A DNA stretch of 64,000 nt, taken from positions 496,001-560,000 of the forward strand of contig CAJNOI010000018.1 in the NCBI GenBank assembly GCA_905250115.1, written 5' to 3'. Positions within the stretch are counted from its first letter, which is position 1. The number at the start of each line of letters is the position of its first letter. Source of the DNA: Adineta steineri (lineage: Eukaryota > Rotifera > Eurotatoria > Adinetida > Adinetidae). A model generated the notes under the pieces. The model ran no database searches and had not been told where the DNA came from. It worked only from the letters and a program-made list of their open reading frames with translations. Position numbers and translations under genes: made by a program. This document shows, in pieces, positions 36,307 to 48,104 of this stretch.

Positions 36307-39300
36307 TTAATCCCATTCTTCAACTGCAGCTGAACCAGCAGTAGCTGTTCCACCACTCACATTAGCTGCTTGATTTCGATTACCAAAACTATTTCCTCCC
36401 GATCGCATCTACAAAAGAAAAGATTTCGTTAATTATAAAAAAATCATATCATTAATTTTACATCAGTATTTCGACCGCTATAACCACCACGACTAAAACC
36501 ACTATTTGATTCAGAATATTGTTGAAGAAATTCTGGTACTTCTTGTCCAGCCTACGAAAATAATTAAGTTAAAATTATTTAAAAAAGTTTTTTTCATACT
36601 TCAACTAATTTTAATATAAGTTCAGGAGCAATTCTGCGATCAGAATCACGTTCTGGATCAAAAAATGATATTGATTTACCTAAATGACCAGCTCGACCTA
36701 AAACAAAAGTTTTTTTGTCATATATTTTTTTTGTTTCGAATTAATTCAGACCTGTTCGACCAATTCGATGAATATAAAAATCACTTGAATCAGGTAAATC
36801 ATAATTAACAACATAACCAATTAAAGGAAAATCTAAACCACGAGCAGCAACTGATGTTGCAACAAGAATAGGACATTTTCCATTAGTAAACTGTTGTACA
36901 GCTTCAGTACGTTGTCTTTGTGTTCGATCACCATGCATAGTTGTACTCATTAATTTCTTTTGTGAAAGTAATGCACCTATATAATCAGCTTGTCGTTTTG
37001 TTTCAACAAATATTAAACAACGTTCATCTTCTGAAAATGTCAAAAACAAAAAAATAAATATGTATTTTAATATAATTTTGTGTATTATATACTGAGATTT
37101 TGTTCAAGTAATTGAAGAAGACGATCTTTTTTATCGCCTTGTCGAACTTCTTCGATTGTTTGTGCTATATCTTCATTAGCACCACCCAATGTACCAACAG
37201 CAAGAAATATATAATTATCACGTAGAAAGTATTTAGCTAATTTTTGTACTTCATCAGGAAATGTTGCAGAAAACATAGATGTACAACGTTCGTCTTTTGC
37301 TGGTAAGCCAAGTTCTTCTAGCTTACGAATATCAGGTTCAAAGCCTGTATCTAACATTCTTTAAAATAGAAAAAGAAAAGAAATTAGAAGAGACAAGTTT
37401 TTCTTAAAATTCTTTACCGATCAGCTTCATCAAGGACAAAATATTTGACTTGTTTCAATGAAACCTGAAGTAAATATAATGAAGAAATTGATATTTAGAA
37501 AAAATAGAAATTTAAACTTACTCGTCCTTTTTCGACCATGTCTTTAAGACGGCCAGTTGTAGCTGATAAGATATGACAACCTTCTTTAAGACGATCAGAA
37601 ACAGTATACATATCATGACCACCAACAGCAGAACCTATTAAATAAAGAATTTATTAGCGAAAATTCGTTTAGTTATGATAGAACATACAAGGTATCACAG
37701 CAGTTTGATATGAAAATTTTCTCGCTTCACGTTCAGTTTGTAGAGCAAGTTCACGTGTAGGTGAAAGAATAAGGCAGAGAGGTGCTGGTGGATGAGCTTT
37801 TTCCATTAATTCATCCGAATGACATTCAAGTAAATTGGAAATAATTGGTAAAAGAAAAGCAGCCTAAAATAATTATTTCAATTTATAATTAATTTATTTT
37901 ATAGATAAAAACAATTAGAATTAAAACATACTGTTTTACCAGATCCAGTTTGAGCACAGGCCATAATGTCATCTCGTTGTTGTATACATGGTATAGTATA
38001 ACGTTGAATAGGTGTTGGTTCTTCAAAATGAGCACGACGAATATTAGATAATATTTGTGTACTAAGATTAGCTTCTTCATATAATTCTATTGGTTTGAAT
38101 TTGCCTTGATAAAAATACAATTGTTACTATTGTTATTTATTAAAGTTAAAGAATGAATGATTAGTTACCTTCAGGTGTACATTGTACTTGTGTTCGATGA
38201 TATTTTCCAAAATTTTCACCTTTTGCTACTGCTTCACCAAAAATATCATCTTCTGATGTTGGTGCAGGCGGTGGAATATAACGCTCCATAGGTTGACCAT
38301 TAGCACGACCACCCGCTAATAGAAATTATTAAATTTATTATTCTAACTTGTATATATATATATATAGACTTACCTTGATCGAAAATATCATCAGACACCT
38401 AATTAAATGGATATATATCTTTTGAGGATTTTATACTGAATAAGAACTTACTCGATCATTTCTTCGACCACCACCACCACCACCACCACCGGCACTAAAG
38501 AAGCTAGAACTGCCACCTTCTAAATGATATTATAAAAATAAAAATGGAGATGAAAGAAAACAATAATACCACGAGGTTTTTTTTCTTCGGGACAATCACG
38601 AGATTGATGACCGAATTGATCACTATTTAGAATAAATCAATCAATAAAGATGAAAATACATTTTCAAGACAAACATACCAATTGTAACATTCTGAATGAA
38701 AAAGAAGATTATATTAAGCAATGGAATTAAAATAAAATCAACACTTACTTCCACTATTACCACCACCACCACCGCCATCACCGCCACGACCACCACGATC
38801 ACCTGAACTAAATCCACCACCACCACCGCCTCGACCGCCTATAATAAATAACTTTTATTTCTATTAAAAATAAAAAATATTATTTACCTCGAAAGCCTCC
38901 TCCTCCTCCACTATTGAAGCCACCACGACTTTCTGAGTTACCGAATGTTGAGCGATTATTGACATCTTCAGAATCATTACTATTATTTGTTGCAGACTTT
39001 CGCCAATTACCAAATGATGGTTTTGAATCATTGTTATCATATTGATCATTGTTATTTTGATTTCTTGAATTACCAACTGTGATAGACATAGATTCAGATC
39101 CACCATTCGATCCTGACGAGAAATTAATATTACGATCACCACCACCACCGGAATGAAATCCACCACGACTGCCACCTGAACTAAAGCCGCCGCCACGACC
39201 ACCACCACCGCCACCACGATTTTCTTTTCGTGGTTCCGGACACTCTCGACTCATATGGCCACTTTGACCACAATTAAAGCATCCTTTAAAATAGGGAAAA

Positions 39301-39931
39301 AAATGTAAACTAATGTTTGATAAATCTCTTTTATATTATCTGGGATATGTGAACTATATTTACCTCGAGAATCGCCGTTATTGTTTGAACCAAATCCTCC
39401 TCCGCCACCGCCGCCGCCGAATCCACCACGTCCACCTCGGCCTGAATAGAAAATCTTACGTTTTAACTGTAGATATCAAACTGACAATAGTTACCACTAA
39501 AACCACCACCTCCACTATCATTATTTCGTGAGCCAAAACCACCACCGCGGCTACCTCGTGAACCAAATCCACCACCACCATTCATTGGATTACTGTTTTC
39601 ATCATTGTGACTACTACGAAAACTACTAAAACCTTCAGACGCACCACTACGATTGCTATTCCAGTTTGAAGATGGTGCTGGTGGTTCTGAAATAAATACA
39701 TCACTATAGAGATAAGAAGACAAGTCATTGTTACCATCATTATTTGACGTAGGTGGTGCCTTTCCACGTCCAAGTCCTAAACGAGCTGTCGCTGTTGTTG
39801 TTGTTACTACTGTTGATTGCTACATATAGATCATATTTCAATAGATTATTTTCTCTCGTATGAAAAAAGAAACTAACTTGCTCAGATGCTTTCGATGCAT
39901 CTCCTTCATCCCATGATTCTGAATCACCCAT
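36307..39931 (-). CDS. vasa: Vasa/DDX4-like DEAD-box RNA helicase with CCHC zinc knuckles
   Basis: Germline-type RNA helicase. The N-terminal half is Gly/Arg-rich (GGGGFGSRGSRGGGFGS, RGGFGGGGGGGFG). It carries two CCHC knuckles, CFNCGQSGHMSREC and CYNCDQFGHQSRDC, the second split by an intron. Helicase core: Q motif FEEPTPIQRYTIP, motif I AQTGSGKT, PTRELALQ, DEAD in FVLDEADRML, SAT in MFSATFP, CLIFVETKRQAD, VAARGLDFP and HRIGRTGRAG. It starts MGDSESWDEGD and ends VEEWD, the acidic Trp end typical of Vasa. Knuckles plus Gly repeats favour Vasa over the DDX3/Belle subfamily. About 14 exons. CDS seems complete. Confidence 0.9.
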
Positions 39932-40149
39932 ATTCAAGAGACGCTCTTATTATACAAAAATGAACAATGCTATCTAGAATCAATCAAAACGATAATAAAA
40001 CAAAAATCATATTTGTTGAATGGTTTTTTTTTTTCTTTATTTGTTTATTCTTCTTCTTTTTTTAATAACATACAAGCAAAGAAAAGACAAAATATAACGG
40101 AAACAAATGATGCTTGTTGTTTGCGTTTAGATTTTATTCAATTTGTTGT

Positions 40150-40674
40150 TTATTTCTTTTTTGCAGCGGCTGGTGCAGCAGCAAAGATTTTGAATTTGTT
40201 TGCAATACGTTGTGATTTAGCAACAAATTTTCTTGGTTTAGCTTTTTGTGTTTTCTTAGCTAATGCAGTTTTACTTTTCTTTTTCAAACGATTGTATTCA
40301 TGATTAACAATACGATTGTAGGCTTGTTTAGCATGTACTAATTTAAAACGATCAAAATCGGTCATGGTGGCACGTAAATGTTTTGCATGTAATTTTTTGT
40401 ACCAACGTGATTCTTGCCATTTCTTGTTGATATCATGTTTATCCCAAAGTGCTTTAACTGTTTTTGTACGAGCTCCAGGTAAAAGCTTGAGAACATATTT
40501 AGTTAAATGTAATGATTTAATATTCAATGCTTGACGACGTAAATGGGATGATGGACCATCAACAAGAACACGTGTCTGATCGATAATATTTGTAATACAA
40601 CATGTTTTGCCTTTTTCAGGACCATAGGCAATATAAGCCACACGGCCAACTTGAACTAATCGTTCGTAAGGCAT
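40150..40674 (-). CDS. RPL14: Ribosomal protein eL14
   Basis: A single exon of 174 aa starting MPYERLVQVGRVAYIAYGP. KoW-like N-terminal part with DQTRVLVDGPSSHLRRQA, then DINKKWQESRWYKKL and MTDFDRFKLVHAKQAYNRI, all typical of eL14 of the large subunit. The tail is Lys/Ala-rich (AAAPAAAKKK). No introns. The frame extends two codons upstream but only with a TTG, so 40674 is the start. Confidence 0.95.
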   Translation of the reverse strand: MPYERLVQVGRVAYIAYGPEKGKTCCITNIIDQTRVLVDGPSSHLRRQALNIKSLHLTKYVLKLLPGARTKTVKALWDKHDINKKWQESRWYKKLHAKHLRATMTDFDRFKLVHAKQAYNRIVNHEYNRLKKKSKTALAKKTQKAKPRKFVAKSQRIANKFKIFAAAPAAAKKK

Positions 40675-42056
40675 GATCAATTAGATGATTTTTGTTGTGT
40701 TTTGTCTAAAATTGATAAAGAAAACTCCATTAGAATATTTGTTTAAAAGAACTTCTCAAAATGGAAATGTTAACGAGAGAATAGAATACCCAGTTTCTTT
40801 TTTTTTCAGTGGATCAGAGTAATAAACAAACAATGATTTCATTGGATAGAACGAGATATGTTAGTTTCATATATTAATATACAAAATAAATAATACAATC
40901 AAATGAAATTGAAGAATATTTAAAGATTTTAATTTCAAAAATTGATTTTATTTCAAAATTTAAATTATTTAAATGCATTAATGAATTGATAAGGCGTAGA
41001 GGCAATTATTTATTATATATGGTCGAAAAGAATGAGTCATATTTTTTTATAAAATAAATCGATTGATAGATTTTAATGAGATTCTACTGAAAATTTTTAT
41101 GATAAATGTAGAAAGAAAATAAATATATTTATTTGATACGATCAATAATGAAAATATTTAAATTTTCCTGTCTCGGAATTTTATCAAGTAAAAAAGAAAA
41201 TTAAAATGGTTGTATTCAATTCAGATTTTGTTATTATATATTCTTTGGCGTTTCTGCTCGGCAACAAAAATTATGTTATCTCTTTAGTTTCTATCAATAC
41301 TCAGAGGTGGCGCGAGTCAGCCAGCACTGGGGAGGAGGGGGGGTGTAGCATTATCTTTGGTAAAAAACTTAAGATTCGCCGATTTTGTTGAGCAAAAAAT
41401 AGAAATTTGCGAAGATTGGGGGAGGGGGCGTTACACCCCCCCTGGTCGCGCCATCCCTGTCAACACATATGGATAATAAAAAATAAAGAGTTTTTCATTT
41501 GGATGCACAAGAATATTTTAATTCCATCATTCAATAAATGCTGATCCCAATTTTAAAGAGTATTGTTTAAATTATAAGACTTTTATTTCATTAATTGAGT
41601 AGAGAGGATGATGGTGATCAAGATTTAATAAAAAACTAATATTCATATTGAATTTAATAATCATTTATCATCATAAGCGTAAATTTAATCATTTTCATTT
41701 CTATTATATTCAGCCAATCTATAATAACAAGGGATGTCGCTAGTGGTTCGATATTTGATTTTACATGTTTTTTTCCACTACAGACGTTTTATTTTCGAAT
41801 AAAAAATAAATAATAATTCTATTTTTGAAAGAAAATCTTATAAATAGTCTAAAAAATTTTGTTTTTTATTCTTATGATTATTTCAAGTGCATAAGTGTGT
41901 TTATTATTTTTGCGGTTTTAATGAGTCATTCTTTTCTCTCATCATTCTTTTCTGTTTGTCAACTATAACTTTGACCGACTATGTTAACTTTTGTTCGCTA
42001 ACTTTCTATTTTATTAAATAGTTTTTTCCTAGATGACTTGATAGAAAAATTATTCA
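40675..42056. other. 1.4 kb intergenic containing a MITE
   Basis: Spacer between divergent RPL14 and KAT6. Very AT-rich except for the GC-rich insertion at 41302-41459. An open frame at 41206-41391 runs into that insertion and is not credible as a gene. Confidence 0.5.
41302..41459. mobile_element. hAT-like MITE, 158 bp
   Basis: The left end CAGAGGTGGCGCGA (41302-41315) matches the reverse complement of the right end, CAGGGATGGCGCGA (41446-41459), at 12 of 14 positions. Flanking 8-mers TCAATACT (41294-41301) and TCAACACA (41460-41467) agree at 6 of 8, as expected of an aged hAT target duplication. Inside are G-runs on the left and G-run/C-run on the right and no coding capacity. The GC content is strikingly above the surroundings. 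The superfamily is inferred from the CAG ends and 8-bp duplication. Confidence 0.65.
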
Positions 42057-45000
42057 ATGGTAGCTAAAGGAGCACGTGATCGATGTTCATCATCGTCAAC
42101 AAATGCAACAAACACATCAACAACTACAAAACAAAGACGAGTATCATCAACAAGTCATGATAAAAAAGTAAAATAAATTTCATTCTTTAACCAAGTTTTT
42201 TAATTTAAAATCTTTAGAAAATTGCTAAACCAATTGGTATATGTGGTTTTTGTTTGGGTGATAATCTTAAAAATGCAAATGGTATTCCAGAAGAAATGAT
42301 ACATTGTGCAGAATGTGGCAATTCCGGTAGAAATTATTTCTTTTTCTCTCAATAGAAAACGAAATTTATTTTATTCTAGGACATCCATCATGTTTACAAT
42401 ATTCAGAAAAATTAGTTGAAAAAATTCGAACTATTCGTTGGCAATGTATCGATTGTAAACGATGTATTATTTGCAATAAAAGTGATGATTCAGTATGAAT
42501 TCTAATCTATTTATTTTATTTTTTAATAACTAAATATTTTTTTCAGTTATTATTCTGTGATTTTTGTGATTCTGGTATACATCCAAAATGTTGTAATCCA
42601 CCATTAAATACAATTCCTAAAGGTGATTTTGCTTGTCATCTTTGTCATGATGAAATCGAGTTATCACCAAAAAAATCTTTATCGTTATCACCAACACGTT
42701 CACTTAGAAATAATCATTCAAATAATGATAATACCTCACCAATTATTGCTCAACATAATGATAATGTATCAAATTTCTTTTTACCAACTAATCACAAAAA
42801 AAATCATATACGACAACAATCTGTACAAAAAGCAATGAAATATTTACGTGATAAAAAAACTCTAACATCATCAAAGAAAAAATTACTTAAAAGACTTCAT
42901 TCACCTATATTAGATGTTAAATCAAGTAAAGAAAATAAAGATGATTTACTAACAAAAACACAACGAATAAAAAGAAAATTTTCTAATGAAAATTTATCTT
43001 CTAGGTATAAAATAATCTTTTATTTTGTAAAGTAAATTAATTTTTTATGATTTAGTCCTCAAACAAGTACTCCTTTATTAACACGTCAATTATCAAATAA
43101 AAAATTGTTAACTATTGAACCTATAACTCCACCTCATCGAGTCAGTCGTCGATCAGATAATCATTCAATTGAAGAATTAAATAAAACAAATTCATCTCGA
43201 TCTATTACAAAACGAACACATTCAACTAATTCTATGTCACCTATTTCAACAACATCATCAACTATCAATAAACGAATAAGAAAAGATTCATCGACTTTAA
43301 AAAATAAAAAACGAAAAGAAAGTCAAACGGAAGATGAACTATTAGATAATGATAAACATAAAATTACTTTAAATTTATCTAGTAAGTTAATCAAATATAT
43401 TGCATATTATCTTCTCTCTTGTGATTTTCTGATCGTATATATACAAGTTACACTCGTCTGCAGACTCGCTTAGCTCTTTCTCGTAGAAATACATCCTTTT
43501 CACATTTACTGGAAAAACCTTACTCTTAGACTTACTCGCATCCTACTCAGAGGTTAACAAGATCAAAACATATTTGAGCAGTAAGCACCAGTAGCTTGTC
43601 GAACTAGCCTTTAACGAATAAGTGAACTGTTAATAATCTTATACGCATGAAAGCCAGTAGTTTATAATCACCACACTCTGCACTACAAGCAGGAGAACAT
43701 CTGGATACCCATAAAAATGCATTACCCAAAACCTTGGTTTCTATCACACCCCTTCAGTAGTCTGAGTGAATAAGAAGCAGATTTAAAGTCTCCGCATCAA
43801 AATACCTCTAAAAATGTTTCTTTGACCCTGCGGATACTTTTCTCTACATAATATTTTTATTTATAATTTAGAATATAAAAATCCTCCAGGATTTCTCAAT
43901 GATCCTCTTCCGGAAAATATTACCGAACATGATGTATATTTATTTCTTGAATCCCGTGCAAATTCCGCAAAACTCATAACAGATGTAAGTCTATATTATT
44001 TCTTTAATTATAATTATAAAACTTTTTTTCCGTTATAAAGTGTTCTGAGAAATTTCATCATTCAAGTGAATGTATTGATGATAATGCAACAAATACACGT
44101 TGGCCACCTTATATTGTCTTTGGTTCAGATTTATTAAAAACTTGGTATTCATCATCATATCCACAGGAATATGCACGTGTACCACGTTTGTATATATGTG
44201 AATTTTGTCTAAAATATATGAAATGTGAACAAGTATACGATCGACATCGTGTAAGTTTTCTTTTTCTCTTTATATTACTTTATTTATTATTATTTTTTTA
44301 TAATAGAAAACATGTACAGCTTTTCATCCTCCAGCAAATGAAATTTATCATAAAGATGATCTATCTGTATTTGAAGTTGATGGAAATATCAATCGATATT
44401 ATTGTCAAAATTTATGTCTACTTGCAAAATCATTTCTTGATCATAAAACACTTTATTATGATGTTGAACCATTTTTATTCTATGTTTTAACTAAAAATGA
44501 TGCTTATGGTTGTCATTTTGTTGGATATTTTTCCAAAGAAAAACATTGTCCACAAAAATATAATCTATCATGTATAACTGTTTTACCTAATTGTCAACGT
44601 CGTGGTTATGGACGTTTTTTAATTGAATTAAGTTATTTAATTTCACAAAAAGAAGGACAATTTGGAACACCTGAAAGACCATTATCAACACTTGGTGCTC
44701 AAACATATGAAGCATATTGGAAAATAAAAATTATTGAACAATTACTTATTTATTATAATGAAAATAATACGAAATGTTTATTAAAAACAATTATGAATGA
44801 AACAGGAATGGCTGTTGATGATATTATTGATACATTACAAAATTTAGGTGTTTTAACAATGAAATCAAATAAAAAGTAAGTTTACAAATTATTCCAATGA
44901 AGAAAAAATTGTTTTGTTTTATTTTATTAGACCAGCTATTACTGTCGATGTAACACAATTAGAAACAATGATAAAAACTGAAAAAATAAGACATGCACAT

Positions 45001-47230
45001 TGGGTTTCAGTGGATAGTGAATATCTTCGTTTTACACCTGTACTTACACATCTTTTATTAACAAATGAAGAAAAAGCTGTAGAAAAACAAGTCAAAGAAA
45101 TACAAATTGTTTTTAAAGAAATTGGTCGTGAAGCAGCTGAGTTAGTTTTTCTTTTTAGAGATTTTTTGGTTTTTAGTATTTTGATTTTATAGAGCTGCAT
45201 CATTATCAACTGAATTAGCTGATGGTTCAAATCTTAATGAAGGTGTTCGTTACATTCGAAGACGAAAATTTGGACATAAACGTCGTTCACTTATTGTCAA
45301 ACGTCGAACACCAGTTAGTAAAAAATCGACGAAAAATGATTCGATGATAACTCATAATGATAGTTGTGCAATGGATGTAATAACAAATGGTGGTGATGAT
45401 GAACATTCTCAAGAATATAAACCACGCCGACCAAAACCAATAATAAATGAATCGATTAAAGAAGAAATAGAAGAACAAGAAGAAGAAAATAAAAATATTG
45501 ATCCAGTAATATCTCCACCGAAAATTCCGATCAAACAAACAACACTGAAACAATTAAAACTTGATCAATTTCTTAAAGTTGTTCAACCGCCAACCATAGA
45601 TTCATTTAATGATGTAAAATCTGAATCAAATCATGTATTACCATCAGATTTAGAGACTAAAAATGATGATGATAATGATGATATTCATTTACAAACAAGA
45701 AGAATAACACGAAATACTCGTTTACATTCAACATCTGAAACTGATCTTATTAAAAATGAAAATACAACCTCATCAGAAACTTCAAATCAATCTGATCGTA
45801 AATATTAAAGAATTTCTTAATTGATAAAATAATTTCATTCTCTTTCAGTCTGAAAATATTTCTATATGAAATATAAAAGTAAAAATTGCTGTAGAATAGT
45901 TTTTTTTTGAAAAATTTCAAATAGATTATTAGTTATATTTGGATCAGTTCATCTATTAATATTATTTATTGAATAAACTTATTTTCTTTTTGTTTCAAAA
46001 GAAAAAGTTAACAATAAATAGTCCTTAATAAGTATTTTGCTATTGATCCGAGATTAATGATGATAAGATCAGCTATATTAGTTAGTAGATAAAACACAGA
46101 AGCTCATATTTGTATAGTAATTATTAATTTTGTGGGTTCTAACGGTTTCCTTCCGACTAAAAAGTCATTGATAATGATAACATGATTCTTATTTTATATA
46201 GAATTTGATAAATCTAATTGTATTATTTAATTCTAGTTAATCAACCAAAACTGTTAGTCAGAGAAGTAAGTGATGAAGGTCTTTCAAATGGATCATCTCA
46301 TGATGGTTCAACGACAACAGAAGCTTCTTTTTCATCGTCAATACTGAATATGGATCAACCATCATCAGAAAGAAAACAAGCCTTACCCACATCAGATGTT
46401 CAATCTTCAATCGATGATACAATTTCACCATCTAAGGTTAGTATTTTGTCTTCTACTATCAATAACATCATATTCTAAATAATTTAATTTAGACTAAACT
46501 TGATCAACCAATTTTAAATCATGAAATAAGTGTAGCAACAACAAATGCATCTGAAACACCTTCGTCACTATCAGATATTCTTGCCAATCCATTTCGATCG
46601 ACTTCACCATCTATCAATGGTACTGATGACGAAAGAAAAATTGCGTGTATCGAATCTCAATTGAAAACAGATACAATCGATACAATTAATAATAATAATC
46701 AAGAAGTCGAAGAAGACGAACAAGATTCAGCTTCACCAATAAATCAATTTGAAACAACAATCAAACCAATTGAAGCAAGTTCTGATGAAGCACCACCAAG
46801 TTTAACATCACCAACATCAATGGTCATTTCACAATCAAATCATTATAATTATTCAGCAAGAAGTAAACAACAACTACCACAACCACAACAGCAAAGCATA
46901 ACAATAAATAATTTTAATACTTCAACTAATATGACTTATAATTTTAATAATCCATCATATGTATATCCATATCCACCAGCACCAGCATATGGTATGCAAC
47001 CATATTATTATCCATCACCAACATCAATGGATTATTTGCCTTATTATCCCGCACCTTCATCGTCAGTTTATCCTTCTACCGATTCAGTTTACAATACTTC
47101 GTCAGAACATCAATCATTTTATGCAACGAATGGTATGAATACAATTTCATATAATAGTAATGGAACACCATCATATAATTATCCAACAGCACCACCAACC
47201 TCGACTACATCTGCATCTCAACAACACTAG
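42057..47230 (+). CDS. MYST histone acetyltransferase, KAT6-type, with double PHD finger
   Basis: Nuclear acetyltransferase. N-terminal double [12 protein letters not shown]...[16 protein letters not shown], then [31 protein letters not shown] and FACHLCHDE. After a Ser/Lys-rich linker comes the MYST domain: C2HC finger [10 protein letters not shown]...[22 protein letters not shown] (autoacetylation Lys), NLSCITVLP, acetyl-CoA loop QRRGYGRFL and the catalytic-Glu region [11 protein letters not shown]. The C-terminal tail is acidic, then Ser/Thr-rich, then Tyr/Pro-rich ([19 protein letters not shown]). Joining 45797 to 46237 is in phase and gives the long tail typical of KAT6A/B; without that intron the protein stops at 45808. 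About 12 exons. Confidence 0.85.
43382..43871. other. Atypical 490 bp KAT6 intron
   Basis: Splice sites fit in phase (TCT A|GTAAGT...TTTAG|AA TAT gives Ser-Lys-Tyr). At 490 bp it is about eight times its neighbours. From about 43440 to 43830 the base composition is more balanced and free of A/T runs, suggesting inserted DNA. No terminal repeats or ORF recognised. Confidence 0.45.
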
Positions 47231-48104
47231 ATAATCAAGCAGATATATAGTAACGAATTTGGTCAGATAAAATGATGAATATGTATATATATATTTTTTC
47301 GTTCTTTTTTTCATATTATTATTAATAAATTGTTTATTTATTTCGTGTTCTCTTGAATGACATATTTATTAGAAAAGAAAATAATAAAATAGAAATATTA
47401 TATTATAAAAAAAAGACTTTTTCTTTTTGCACTTTTATATATTGTGCTCAATTTCTTGTTCGTTTTCTTTTTTCTCTATTTCGATTTTCTTTGCTACTTT
47501 CTAATGAATAATTGATTATGACAATTGTGTTTTTTTTTCTAACTCTATATCTCTTTCTCTCTCGTCCTTGAACGTTAATGTATATAATGCGTGTGTTTGT
47601 CATGTGAAAACAGTGTTTTGTTGTTTATTGTCTTCTGAGCATATTGAAAAGAAACTAACGATGATGATGGCGATGATGATACGGTAGAATAATTGAAATT
47701 TGCATCAATATTGAGTTTATTTACTTTTTCTGAAATATAATATTGTATTGTACTAATTAAACAAAATTTTTAAATGAATTCAAAGTGAAAATAATATATA
47801 GTCTTACTTGCATATAACACAATGATATATTTTATTTTGTTTCTCAGTAACGAAAACATCTAGATCTTCTGTTTTTTATTTTAAAAAGAAAAGTTGATCT
47901 TCAAGTAAATCATTCTGGATAGATCTGATGTCTTACAGTAAGTATGAATTACTTTATAAATCTATATTATATAAAAAAAAGATAACAACTGTAATATTTA
48001 TCTATTATTTTTTATTGTAATCAGTTTCTTGAAGAAACTACTCTAAAAAAGTATTTACAAAAAAATAACTATTTTTTTGTATTTAAAATACATAAATTAA
48101 AATG
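47231..48104. other. Intergenic, convergent 3' ends
   Basis: AT-rich DNA between the KAT6 stop and the 3' end of the USP-like gene. AATAAA-like motifs at about 47322 suit KAT6. A CT tract lies near 47550. Nothing else. Confidence 0.45.

Noticed and set aside
38641-39217. Val/Ile-rich minus-strand frames inside vasa
   Set aside because: Frame-shifted readings of the Gly-rich GGN repeats.
41206-41391. Plus-strand 61-codon frame
   Set aside because: Runs from AT-rich spacer into the MITE; no coding signal.
45798-46236. A gene boundary splitting KAT6 into two genes
   Set aside because: A stop and AATAAA motifs are present, but GTAAAT...TTCTAG splices in phase and the downstream Ser/Tyr/Pro-rich text fits a KAT6 tail and has no start of its own. 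A shorter isoform remains possible.
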